Assembly: GCA_023678885.1 (NCBI GenBank)
Contig: CM042993.1
Location: forward strand, 2,998,501-3,062,500
From: Pogostemon cablin
Lineage: Eukaryota; Streptophyta; Magnoliopsida; Lamiales; Lamiaceae
DNA length: 64,000 nucleotides
Direction of reading: 5' to 3'
Made by a program: the position numbers and the translations under genes. The notes beneath the pieces are model-generated. The model was not told the DNA's origin. It made no database searches and saw only the letters and a program-made list of their open reading frames with translations. Within the stretch, counting starts at the first letter, position 1. Each line of letters begins with the position of its first letter. Of the stretch, positions 35,609-46,414 are shown in pieces.

Positions 35609-36665
35609 TCTTCAAAACCAGATTAATTCTATCACCCCTCATTAGCTTACACTAAAAACATCTATCAGGGATTTTACACAATTATGGAAACTTACCTTTG
35701 ATAAGAGTTTTGAGGATTGAAGTTAGGAGTAACTACCACCACCCTTCAATATGCAGTTTAAAAGAGAGAGAGAGGAGAGAGAGAGAGAGTAATTTGGCGC
35801 TATATGTTGTAGAGAGTTGATACAGAGTGGGGTTGTAGTTTTATCCTTGAGAGAGTGTCCCTTATTATTTCTCAATAAATTATTCTACTGTATAATACCA
35901 CATGAAAATAATTTATTATTTCAACCGTGTATTTCCCCTTTCGTCCTTATGGAGTTTTCTCTCCTTTAAAAACACTACTCTCACCTTTTAATGAAACGAA
36001 TTCCTGACATGACGATAATTGCAAGTTATTATTTGGTCGTATCGTGTTCGTGTCATTATTGTGTCAGCTCGTTAATAAAATGAATTCTTATCATGCCATA
36101 GTTGAATTTATGCTTATTACGTTGAGACGAAACCCAACTCAATAGTATGAATTTACACTCCCACTTGTTATTGTATTCAAATATTTTATATTAAAGTATA
36201 AATTGAGTACACATCTTCCCAAATTGATATATTCCAGTAAGAAAACAATTTTGTGTAGTAAGTAATTGTATTAATAGAATATACGATTTTTTATATTTTA
36301 ATTATATTAATGATGCGTGCAAGTTCTATATATAAAAAGAAAAATGAGATACTTTATATCATATATCTAAAGTGGCAAAATGAGAAAATATTTACCTCAT
36401 GATAATAATACTATAAGATTAACATGTTAATTTTTCTAAGAGGAGTTAGTTTTTTTTTTTATACTCGAATATACCAGTATCGTTGACTTACCTATCTTCA
36501 CTTTTACAAAAGAGGGTGTGAAAATTTTTTTAGTGCAAAATGTCATCAGCCTTTATGCTTTTTAATTAAACAAATAAAAATAATCGCTAACTTTGATTTG
36601 TCATAAAGCGTTCCATGCATTCACATATGTTCTTTAAAAAGTATATACTATAGTTTAATGTTGGG
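35609..36665. other. Leader/promoter of the small-protein gene, then AT-rich spacer
   Basis: 35609-35850 probably contains the minus-strand 5' UTR with the GA/CT microsatellite at 35761-35792. The rest is AT-rich without recognisable genes. Confidence 0.45.
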
Positions 36666-36675
36666 TAATATTTTA

Positions 36676-37672
36676 GGGCGACACTATCACCCGTATGATT
36701 CCTGAGGGCACCTAATTTCTCAAAAAAATTGTTGTAAAAATACGATTATATCCTTGTTCTTAAATTTACTTTTCATGATTTTAATTAGTAACCTCATTCA
36801 ATCAATTTACTAAGTACACCCAATATTTTTATTACACAATCTCAACACCCAAATTTGAAGGTCTTTGCCAAAAAAAAAAGAAAAGAAAAACCTAGTTTGC
36901 ATTGAGTTCTTAATAGTGAAATCATAAGCATAATCGATTCATAATAATAGTGTTATGATATGTTTAGTAATTAAATTGTTAATAATTAAAGAATGAACTG
37001 CTGGATTGATGCTGCGAAGATCAATTATTCTTAGTTTTCAGTTAATTTTCAGAACATCTATTTAATTGTTTCATTGAAACTGAATCTAACATGACTTGGT
37101 TGAAAGGGCAATGGCGATTCCATTAGATGAAATGCGATAGCATCAATGAGTTGTGGGATGAAGGCACCTCCGACTCGTCGACGTAGTTGATTCCAATGGC
37201 CTCAAGGATGTGGGCCACGACGAAGTGGCCAAACTGTCCATGACGGGGATGGTGACGGCCTACTTGATCTCCTTGGATGCAGATGACGGTGGAGACGCGC
37301 TACAATGCCTTGACGATGCGAGCGCCTGCCTCTTCGGCGATGCGGGCCTGTTCGGGATTACGCCTTCCCCGAGCATCTGCACGAGGCCAACCTTGACGGA
37401 GAAGGGGGACTGCTTAGCGGTTTAGGTGATAGAGCCATTGCCGTAGACGATGACGACTCCCTTCCCAGTGCTTACAATTTCAATTGCAGAATCTCTCTCC
37501 CTCTTTATTTTTCTTTTCTTTTTTTATGTTCTTTTTTTCCTGTGCTTGAAGTGTTTTGGGTGTTGATTGGGTGGGGTTAGTAAGTAAAGAGCGAATAATA
37601 AATCTAAGAATTAGGATATAAAAGTATTTTTATTATAAAATTTTTTAGAGATCGGGTGGCAATAGTGCCGCC
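36676..37672. mobile_element. Pack-MULE carrying a PDX1 fragment
   Basis: A 997-bp element flanked by the 10-bp duplication TAATATTTTA (36666-36675 and 37673-37682). The left end is GGGCGACACTATCACCCG. The right end is CGGGTGGCAATAGTGCCGCC, its imperfect inverted repeat; similarity continues inward for about 80-100 bp (the GTAAAAATAC / GTATTTTTAT segments). Long terminal inverted repeats plus a 9-10-bp duplication define Mutator-like elements. The interior has a sharply GC-rich block homologous to the plant PDX1 gene. There is no transposase, so it is non-autonomous. A sister element with the same ends lies at 46415. Confidence 0.92.
37163..37470 (-). pseudogene. Captured, decayed PDX1 (pyridoxal 5'-phosphate synthase) fragment
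   Basis: Read on the minus strand in shifting frames, it gives VVIVYGNGSIT, KQSPFSVKVGLVQMLGEGVI, EQARIAEEAGARIVKAL, AVTIPVM, then GHFVVAHILEAIGINYVDES. These match the N-terminal quarter of plant PDX1, the glutaminase-dependent PLP synthase subunit. At least three in-frame stops, several frame changes and an internal loss (after GVI) make it nonfunctional. No introns interrupt it; most plant PDX1 genes are intronless, so this does not imply retroposition. It is a transposon-captured gene fragment. Confidence 0.92.
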
Positions 37673-37682
37673 TAATATTTTA

Positions 37683-38364
37683 TGTATGACAAACAATTAC
37701 CTTTTTGAAAATGAGTGATGTAGTATTATACTCCATATATATAGTTTATAATAATAATTGACATGAGTAAAGGATATACTTCCTCTAAATGTATATTTAT
37801 TTATATGTTTTGTGAATTAATAAATATAGTATTAGTAAATTGTATAAATCACATATTTTAATTATATTAGTTATGTGTGTAAATCTTATATTTTTAAAAG
37901 AGAAAATTGATATTTTATGATGGACTTAAAATGACAAAATTAATATGTTAAAAGGCAACTTTTATATGAAATTGGTATTTTCCATCACCCCTTATAATAT
38001 ACTTTATCCAAATTTATGCACTTTTTTTTTTAATAATTTGGATAGGGTGTTTAACTAAATTAGCAGGAGCATATGTTAGCATTAATTAATATAAATTAAA
38101 TGATCTGGCTTTCGTGTTTCATACATGTTTTATCTTAATCCTTTTTCTAAGATTACAACTTTCATTATTGTTGTCGTTGGGTTTTTTAGACTCAATCCCC
38201 ATTAATGAAATAGTAGGAGACTCATATGAATTTAGAATGTTAAATTGGTAACATTTAGTTCCAAAGTAGGTTCTTTTTTCTTTCTTATTTCATTTTGACA
38301 TTGATTTAGACAAAAAAAAAAAAATGTAACGCGTGGCAATAGGAAAAAGTTTATATTCCCCTTT
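37683..38364. other. Intergenic, nothing recognised
   Basis: AT-rich spacer between two transposable elements. Confidence 0.6.
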
Positions 38365-38373
38365 ATCATATCA

Positions 38374-38556
38374 CAATTCAATTCCCATGTTACACAAGAT
38401 ATTACATCTTGTGTTACAGGGGTGTGTATGGGTGACAAGTGTCCCATTTCATATACAATTATATGTGAAATTATGTGTGAAATGGGACACTTATCACGCA
38501 TACACACCCCTGTAACACAAGATGTAACATCTTGTGTAACAGGGAATCCCACTTGT
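38374..38556. mobile_element. Foldback MITE with long hairpin (9-bp TSD)
   Basis: A 183-bp element flanked by ATCATATCA (38365-38373 and 38557-38565). The left arm (about 38382-38455) and right arm (about 38466-38548) are almost perfect complements over about 75 bp: TTACACAAGAT, ATCTTGTGTTACAGG, GGTGTGTATG and AAGTGTCCCATTTCA all recur inverted. Each arm also holds a nested palindrome (GTTACACAAGAT with ATCTTGTGTTAC). A transcript would fold into a long double-stranded hairpin. Confidence 0.9.
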
Positions 38557-38565
38557 ATCATATCA

Positions 38566-39719
38566 GTGTCTCTTTCATCTTAAAAAATATATTATTTTAT
38601 TTAGATTTTAACAATTTATTTATTTATTTCAACCAATGGCCGGAAAGTGAAAATCGATCTCAAATGGGCAATGCAAATTTTGAGAAATCAAATATGGCTG
38701 GCTGTTAATTAACTTTATGTAATCATTAGAGAGTTCAAAGCCTAATAAATCTTTTTAATTTTATTTCATCCTTTCAGACATTACTTTTACTCACCTTAAA
38801 CTTGAAAATATTAATTAAAAATATCATATTAGTGAATAATGTTAAGTAAAGCATGACATTAATGCTTTTTATTCTTATTTATATATTAAAATAAAATAAG
38901 TTATAATCACTAGAGATTTTGACGTGGCTGGTTGTTCCATGTATGTCTACGTGGCCAGCTTATCTCCAATAATTTAAAAAGAAATTATTGCTTAATAGTT
39001 AATTCCATATAATTCTGGCTCTCCATTTTTATTTATTTTTTTTTTTTATTTTTTCTGATTTTTAAGTGACAGTTACTAGCACCAAATTGAGAGCACCATT
39101 AATTTTATACGAGGTGTAATAATCATTTAATAGACACATCCTACGAGATATTTTTATGAAAAATTATCACTATTCTATTATATATTTATTAATTTAAGTG
39201 GAGTACGTGATAATGTAAATTGGTTTTATGCAAATAAACGAATTCATATTTTAATTTGGGGTCATCTGATATTATTTTTCTCATCCAATAAATTGTCGTC
39301 CTCAAATATTTTTTATTTTACAACAAATAATCATCATTGGAAACATTGTTTGGAAGTTTGTATTTTCTTATTACTATTTATTTGTATTCGGTTGAGAATC
39401 TATTACTACTATATTGAACCTAACTCTTATCAATTATATAGACAATTTGACACAAATCACGTGACAAGATCATGCATTTCGTTAATATTGAAAGTCTACT
39501 TTATATAATTATATATGCTTTAAGCCTAAAAATTATTGCTAATGTTTTTTTTAAATGTTATTTACTTAGTTGATTTATAATCTGCAACATGACTAATGTC
39601 CATGTTGCTTTTCTATCAACTAGATTTTTACACGTGCGTCGCACTCACATGAACGTCATGCTTTGTGACATTTTATTTATCTTATTTCTCTTTTTTTTAA
39701 TAATTGTGAAAAGTTATTT
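38566..39719. other. Intergenic, nothing recognised
   Basis: AT-rich; the open stretch at 39293-39508 looks random. Confidence 0.55.
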
Positions 39720-40570
39720 TTGAACTGAATGCGCATATTCTACATTATAGCCTGCAACTGATTCAGCTTCCGCTTCTGGGAAAGAAAGGAAACCAATACC
39801 GACCGTCACGGTAACTGCTAATGTTCTATGATTGACTTGGTATTCCCCTTCATACTCCATGTCCGCATCTTTGCTCCTAGTTCGGTAGTTCGGATAGCTA
39901 CTTGTGATCACTCCGAAATATCTTAAGAGAAGAAATGAAATCGTTTGCATTCGAGGCCCGTCGTTCTATGCCTTGGCATTGCGGCGCTTTCTCCGAGTCG
40001 CTATGATACAATCATATCCGAATGAACAAAATGTTGAATTGAATCATACCAGTCTCTACTGGAGCCCCCCTTATCAACCCCTATCTTGTTCGTTCTGGAA
40101 ACACGCTTCTTGACTCGTGTGGGAGGAGAGATAAGAGATATAGAGGGATGGAAAGCTGGATTTTGAAATTCAAGTGAAAAAGTAAGCGGTCAGCAGACGC
40201 TTAACCTTTGGGCTGAAAAACTCTGCTCAACCACTACGAACTTAAGGAATAGAGTTAGGAGCACCAATCTTGTAGCTAATGAGTCCACACACATGGCAAA
40301 TCGAGTATGGAATTAGAGCTCGGGGAAAACTTAGAAAGCTTAATTTCTTTCTTTTGCACGTCCTGCTTTTCGCACGATTCTGATAGTTCCAACGGAACTC
40401 TTTCGATATCGAAAAGTAAGCGGAAAGAGAGTAGCGGAGGCCGCTACGCCCCTTCAACAGAATTTGCCGGCGGTGGTTTCTTTGCTGGCTGCGGAGAACC
40501 TTTCCGGGTCTGGATTTTTCGCGTCGTTTTAGTTCCGGGAGTTACGAAGGAGGGTTCGACATCTATGTAA
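39720..40570. other. Organelle-derived DNA insert (NUMT/NUPT mosaic)
   Basis: Base composition jumps to near 45-48% GC with sharp edges inside very AT-rich DNA. The insert contains the first 20 codons of chloroplast psbL (40003-40062), not preceded by psbF and not followed by the rest of psbL. Open stretches exist on both strands (for example 39714-39950 minus, 40307-40570 plus) but match no protein I can name. A plastid gene piece joined to unrelated GC-balanced sequence is typical of plant mitochondrial genomes, so a mitochondrial insertion carrying old plastid DNA is the likeliest origin. That origin is inference; the psbL match is direct. Confidence 0.65.
40003..40062 (+). pseudogene. psbL: Truncated psbL (photosystem II subunit L), N-terminal 20 codons
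   Basis: Translates MIQSYPNEQNVELNHTSLYW, matching the start of the 38-residue chloroplast PsbL protein with a few changes (T to I at position 2, N to Y at position 5, R to H at position 15). It then leaves homology abruptly. It is not expressible as a photosystem protein from the nucleus. Confidence 0.85.
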
Positions 40571-41634
40571 ATCATCTATTTATTAGTTACATCAAAACTT
40601 CTTTTATAGAGTATATAATTTTTTTTGTCTGATAATATTCATCCCATTAATCAACATTCTATAAACTATTAAAATAGTAAATTATTGTAGGAATCAAATG
40701 CTGTCCTAATTTTTTAATTAATGATTCACACTTTAATTTAGACAAACACAATATAAAATAATAAAATATCCTATAATTATTTCTCACATCATTCAGACTT
40801 TAATTTAAATTAGAGTATATATAATCTATAATTATTAAAATGTTATAACAAAAATAAAACGTTAAGAGGTATAAAATAATAATGAAAAATTTAATGAGAT
40901 ATTAAAATAATTAATTATAAAAAATATTAAAATAATTAATCATAATATCAAACATTTTAAATTTTATACTCTTATATAAGTACAGTTTAATTTTGTATAA
41001 TTAAATTCCACCATCATGGCTATTCACCTTTTTTATAATTAATTTAATTAATTAAATGTAGTTTTTATGATCTTTTGTATAGTTAAACGTAGTCATTGTG
41101 ACATATGAGTATACTTTACTTATATAACAAACATACTTTAATTAATAATATGTCGATTTGTTTCACATATCCCAATCCCAAGAGGGTGTCTCTTAAAAAG
41201 TATAAACAATAATGTATTAACTTTAAATAATATCAAAAAAAAAATCTCACTCTTCAAATAGTCATTCAATATTAAATTTTATTTTTAAATTTTATATTCA
41301 CCTATAACAATTTAATTTTATTTTGTATAATTAATTTTCATTCAATCATGTGTATTTATCTTCTCCCATTAAATTTAGTCTTATATTGATTATTAATTAA
41401 GAACTCAAAGAGGCATAATTTAACAATTTAGAAATACAGTTCATAATAATATTTTTACTTTAATTAATACCATATGAATTACATCTAACCCTTCAAATTG
41501 TCATTCTATATAAAAAAATATTATTTTAAATTTTATAATTAATTATTACTACTTAATCTAATATAAATAAATTTCATATGTACTTGATATAATTAAGCCT
41601 ATGAGTTACGGGTGAAGTCGAATTTAATTTTAAT
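40571..41634. other. Intergenic, nothing recognised
   Basis: Extremely AT-rich, low complexity. Confidence 0.6.
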
Positions 41635-41643
41635 TATATAATT

Positions 41644-41907
41644 GAGATACTATCTTATGAGACAGGTTGTTTGTGAGAGGTGTCAACCCATTACTAGAGT
41701 ATGATTATTATATAGGTAAAGTATGCTTATTTGTAGTTAAAGTATGTCGATAATGAATTATATTATAACACCCAAAAATCATACTTTAATTCATCATTTA
41801 TCATACTTTAGAAAATATACTTTAATAATAATTAAACATACTTTATTTATATTATAAATATACTTTAATACGTCTCACATATGTAGTGTCTCACAAGAGA
41901 ATTTGTC
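41644..41907. mobile_element. MITE with 9-bp TSD (family 2, copy A)
   Basis: A 264-bp element flanked by TATATAATT (41635-41643 and 41908-41916). It starts GAGATACTATCTTATGAGAC and ends CACAAGAGAATTTGTC, imperfect inverted repeats. The interior repeats AAAGTATG/CATACTTT words. Its right part, reversed, is clearly homologous to 53174-53400. Confidence 0.8.
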
Positions 41908-41916
41908 TATATAATT

Positions 41917-42339
41917 ACCAATTTTATGATGATTAAAAATAAATAAAAAGATAAAAGATAAATTAAGATGTGTACTTTAAAAGAGTACTAAAAAAATTAA
42001 TAATAATAATTCTGAAAATAATCAAATTAATTTATTGATGGCCGCCTTCGAAAACCTTAAAATCAATATTATTAGATTAATAGTATATAACTAATAGTTA
42101 TTTAACCATAATTATTTCATAATAAATTATTTACAGTATATGTGTTCACATATTTATCATTAACAACTAAACTAAAGTTAGAATTCATAAATAATTAAGG
42201 GTTTATTACTCTAGGATACACATTTTAGAGCTAAATTACTCTCAAATACAAAGGAAAAAATAAATTATGCTCTACTACACAGATTATCATGAAAGAGACC
42301 GAATTACCCTTAATGAATTAAATCACATTTCAATTACAT
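41917..42339. other. Intergenic, nothing recognised
   Basis: AT-rich spacer. Confidence 0.6.
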
Positions 42340-43085
42340 ATTTCCTCTGATACGTCTCCTCCCACATGACCTCACACAACTAAAGCATCGTCTCCACCCC
42401 ATCGCCACCGTACATCCTCTTCCCGACCACCATCCTCTTTGCATCAAAGAAAACCTTCTCTCTACCCTCTAGCCCTTTATTTTTTCTACTCTGGCGAGGG
42501 GGCAGGCGGCCAGTGTAGTTGGACCTGCAACGTCAAGGCACTCAGGCTCGCCTCTATTTTCAGATCTGCGCAGCATAGGGTTCCTCCGGTTCCTTGTTGG
42601 TCACGAAGTTTTCACGGTGATCCGATAGAACCTAGGTTACTGCCCCTGCTTATCGATCTGGGCATCAATTGTTCAGATCTACCGCCATTGCCCCTGGGCC
42701 CCGATGCTGCCGGATCTTCAATCTTTTTTCGCCATTTGGACCGCGCGCCCCTCGGCTACTTGTTTTTTCAGACTCAAAAGCCTGCTCAGGTCTTTTGATT
42801 TGGCTGACATCTTCAGCACTCATGGTTACCTCCGACGCGATTTTGTCATCGTCATTCGTTCAAATCGCGCCGCTTATTTTCTCTGAGGTGCCGACTTTCT
42901 TCTTCTCACACAACCGACCGTTGATGGTTCCTCTTGCCGCATCTAGCATCTCAATGGCCGCTGCCTCAACCAGCCCCGCTCCTATGACCCCAAGGTCATC
43001 GCCGATTGTGCTTTTATTTTGTTTATTTGCCTCTGGTTTGCACTTTTTGCAGGTCTTCACTTGCCATGGATGACGAAAATTTAAG
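42340..43085. other. GC-rich island of unknown origin
   Basis: About 700 bp at roughly 50% GC inside AT-rich DNA. It has overlapping open frames on the plus strand (42439-42798 and 42669-43073) and no domain I recognise. Pyrimidine-rich, Pro/Ser/Leu-coding sequence resembles the 5' UTR and first exon of a plant gene. It sits upstream of the BIG fragment and could be part of the same captured or duplicated block. No clean transposon ends found. Confidence 0.4.
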
Positions 43086-43130
43086 GAATTACACTTCAGA
43101 CTGCTTTATGCAGTTTAAGTGTCTGATATA

Positions 43131-43190
43131 TTGAATTGGTCTTTGTGCTTGCTCTTGTATTTGAATTGGTCTTTGTGCTTGCTCTTGTAT
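43131..43190 (+). repeat. 30-bp perfect tandem duplication
   Basis: TTGAATTGGTCTTTGTGCTT plus ten more bases occurs twice in tandem (43131-43160 and 43161-43190) without mismatch. Confidence 0.95.
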
Positions 43191-43772
43191 TTGGTTATTG
43201 TTTAGGCCTTTTCTTAAGGCTATGGTCATTTCTTTGGTTTGAGTTTTAGAACATATCCCATACATGTTCAGAACTTGGGTCTTGTTTGGCCATCTTATTT
43301 GAACATGTTGTTGCTATTGTTTTGTGACTGCAACTATATCACATTCGAAGAAATATCTTATGATGTTGGAGATTTGCCTAATGATACTCTTGATTGTTCC
43401 CAGTAGCTATTGTTACTCGATTTAATGTGCATTTGGTTTCAGTTTATAGATTTGAGGATCATGCCTTACGCTTGCAATGGTGGTATTCTGCCCTGGCCTG
43501 TTATGATTTGCTGATCTATGGAGTAATTTTGTTGAATTTGGCTCTCATAGTTTGCTTAATTTTGATGTGGAAGAGCCCTGTGGAATTGCTATCTGTGACA
43601 GCAATTCTTAGCCATTATGGATGGAGTGGGAGATAAGCATATGTGAGATAATAATGAGTATTGAATATATTTGTACCAAACATTTTGTGATTAATTTGTA
43701 AATGATTAGTTTGCATGTTTTGTCCTCCTCCTGACTTATCTTGTACTTTGATTTTGACTCTTAAGATGACTA

Positions 43773-44470
43773 AGGGCTGATTTCATCTGCAATAACCGAG
43801 GGATAGATGATGAAAAGGACCTATCTGATTACTTGGGTACTCTCTATGATCAGATTGTGAAAAATAAAATTAAAATGAAGTCTGACTCTTCTATTCCCCA
43901 AAGCAAGCAAGGAAATGGCTTGAGTAAATTGTTGGGATTTGATGGCATACTCAATCTGGTCTAGAAGCATACAGAAGAAAAACCACTAGGTGTGAATGGA
44001 CATTTGTTAAAGCATCAGGAGCAGCTTAAAGCAAAATATTCAAAATTAGAGTATGATCTAGATGCACAGCTTTACCACTTTACTATTTTTTATTTTGTTA
44101 CTATTATAAATAAATACTTACTCCTTAAATTTAGTGCCTTCAATTATAATTTCAAAGTTATGATTATTTTCTTGATTGTTGATTTTTCCTCTGCAGAGTT
44201 GTTTATTATGATGTAGCAGATCCTGTAATATTGAGGTTCATGGTTGAAGTTTGCCAGGGTTTAAGCTTGCTGCATCTAGCATAACTCTGGACTAGAGTGA
44301 TGACAAGGAAGCTACTTCTCAGTGCTTGCAGGAAATTCAACATGTTGTCCATGTTGCAACGATAATGGTAATGCAAACCCAGAGGATGCTTTTGTTACTA
44401 CTGTTGCTAAGTTCACTTACCTGTATGTGCTGTAGATATGAAGCACAAAAATGTTGATGCAGTCAAAGTA
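43773..44470 (+). pseudogene. Fragment of a BIG-type ARF guanine-nucleotide exchange factor
   Basis: Translates ADFICNNRGIDDEKDLSDYL, then LYDQIVKNKIKMKSDSS, KLLGFDGILNLV, a stop, and EEKPLGVNG. After an AT-rich interruption ending TTTTCCTCTGCAG (about 44052-44196) it resumes VVYYDVADPVILRFMVEVC, then DDKEATSQCL, MQTQR and KHKNVDAVK in shifting frames. These match the region just after the Sec7 domain of plant BIG1-BIG4 ARF-GEFs, which act in Golgi/TGN vesicle traffic. The retained intron with its branch and acceptor sequence shows DNA-level duplication or transposon capture rather than retroposition. Stops and frameshifts make it nonfunctional. Confidence 0.87.
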
Positions 44471-46404
44471 CTTGTCTGTTAAATCCATTTTGTAAATGGA
44501 TAAATCACTTGCGCAAGTAGTAGCGCATATGTATTATCCTTTTGGTTCTATTGTTTCAGAGCTGAGTAGAGTGTTGATTGATAGGTTTTTTTTTCTCATT
44601 TTACTTTGGAAATAGATGTAGTTTTCCTTTGTGAAAAAAATGCGAGCAAAAAATAATTTGCAAAACAAAATATGCAAAACAAAATGTACGAGCGAAATTG
44701 TGCAAAACAAAATGTGTAGTTGGAATTTGTGCAAAAATCAATTTTGCACAATTTATGTGTAGTCGAAATTTGTTTGAAAAATGAATTAAATTAAGAAATG
44801 TGCAAACATATTATGAAAAAATCAATTTTGCACAATTTAAATTGATTGATTGAGTAAAAAATGCTAAAAATAAATGTGTGAAAAAATTATGCAAACTAAA
44901 TTATGCAAAACAAATTTGTGCAAAATAAAATTGTACAAAACACCGCCGTACCATCGCCGGACCACCGCTGGACCAAAAACAAAATTGTGCAAACAAATTT
45001 GTTATATAAGGATATTTATGGTATCACAATTATAATTGTGTAGTTATGAGGAATACTATTTTGAGTCATGTAGTTTATAGGAATTATGCATAATTTTGTG
45101 TATCTCCTAGTAAGTGACCCAATAATTAATATATATATTTAATATTCAATATTAATAACAATATATATAATAATGCAAAAGTCTTTTACTGAAATTGTAA
45201 GAAGGAAACCTAGAAAAGAGAGAGAAAAAAAAAACTATCATGGCTAAATATACATTCATCAAAAGTTTTACCACCAAGATCAAATACAAAAAAGTTCTTT
45301 TCGCTCTCTTTCTTATTCAAATTATTCTTAGTCACCTTAGTACATCCACTAAAAGTATTGATTAGGTATTGTCCCAAATTGAAGATAAAATAATTGTATG
45401 TTCATTAGAAAGCCATGGATTACAAGAAATTTAGAACAATAAAGCCCTGAAAAACAGTCATCCTCAGGACACATAACAACATGAACCTAATAAATGCCAA
45501 AGGTTAGGACAAAAATAAATGTTGAAAAATATAATAGAGTATGCGTGATTCCTCGTATCTTCTTCCCAATTAACTTCAGCGTCTTGTTGAATATATCACT
45601 CAAAAACATTTGATTTAAGAAACTACATTTCTCTCGGGCATTGTCGTGTATTGATTTCGACAAAAGGCTATTCCACATTTTATAATGGTTGATTAGACTC
45701 TTCGATTTCTTCCCTCATTAAATGATCTCATTAATAAATTTATTTAAATTTAAAAGTTGTGTACATTATATGATAAATATAATTTATTAAATTATAATGA
45801 AATAAATTATAGATGTAAACAATTTCTTTAGCTTATTAATTAATATAAATAAATAATTTTTGTATTATAGATCAATTTTTAAATATTAAAGTATAAAAAA
45901 ATATATAATGGCTCAAATATAATCTCAAGCTCTTTGATTATTTAATACTTTATTATTTATTATTAATATAGACATACTTAGATAAATATTAACAGTATAG
46001 TTTTAGATAAATATTAAGAGTATAGATTTGTAGGATATAAAAATTAAAATTTATGATTACATGAATATTAATTGATGTAATAAATGATATGAAAATGAAA
46101 ATACATGACAATAAATATTAGTATAGTAGATTCGTAGGATATAAAATTAAGATTTATGATTATATGAATATTAATTAATGTAATAAATGATATGAAAAAT
46201 GAAAATATATGACAATTATATTTTATTATTAGTATTAAATTAGGATAATAAATTAGGATGAAATTGTATATAATAAAATGTGTAAGGATAAATGTGTCTA
46301 AAAAAGTTTCTCAAACTCATGCCTCTTTTAAAATATTAAAATTAAGATTGGATTATTTACGCTGACAGGCCCAAGAATATATGGGCCTTTGAGCCCATTA
46401 GATT
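44471..46404. other. Intergenic, repeats only
   Basis: 44630-44960 is rich in degenerate GCAAAACAAAAT and TTGTGCAAA words in both orientations (a decayed minisatellite). 44940-44980 has a short ACCGCCGTACCATCGCCGG-like triplet run. The rest is AT-rich with no gene; 45487-45678 (minus) looks random. A tandem duplication at 46021-46220 is listed separately. Confidence 0.5.
46021..46220 (+). repeat. About 100-bp imperfect tandem duplication
   Basis: 46021-46120 and 46121-46220 share GTAGGATATAAAA, TTAAATTTATGATTA-like, GAATATTAATT and TGTAATAAATGATATGAAAA blocks with scattered differences and small indels. Confidence 0.8.
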
Positions 46405-46414
46405 CCTCAATTTA

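Noticed and set aside
36676..37672. Functional PDX1 gene
   Set aside because: Only a short N-terminal part is present, with stops and frameshifts, inside a transposon.
40003..40062. Working psbL gene
   Set aside because: Only 20 of 38 codons, in nuclear-type AT-rich surroundings, no plastid operon context.
42439..43073. Overlapping 119- and 134-residue open frames
   Set aside because: Mutually overlapping, no domain, composition-driven; kept only as an unexplained GC-rich island.
43394..43636. 80-residue hydrophobic open frame upstream of the BIG fragment
   Set aside because: Looks membrane-like but matches no family I know and has no supported splice context.
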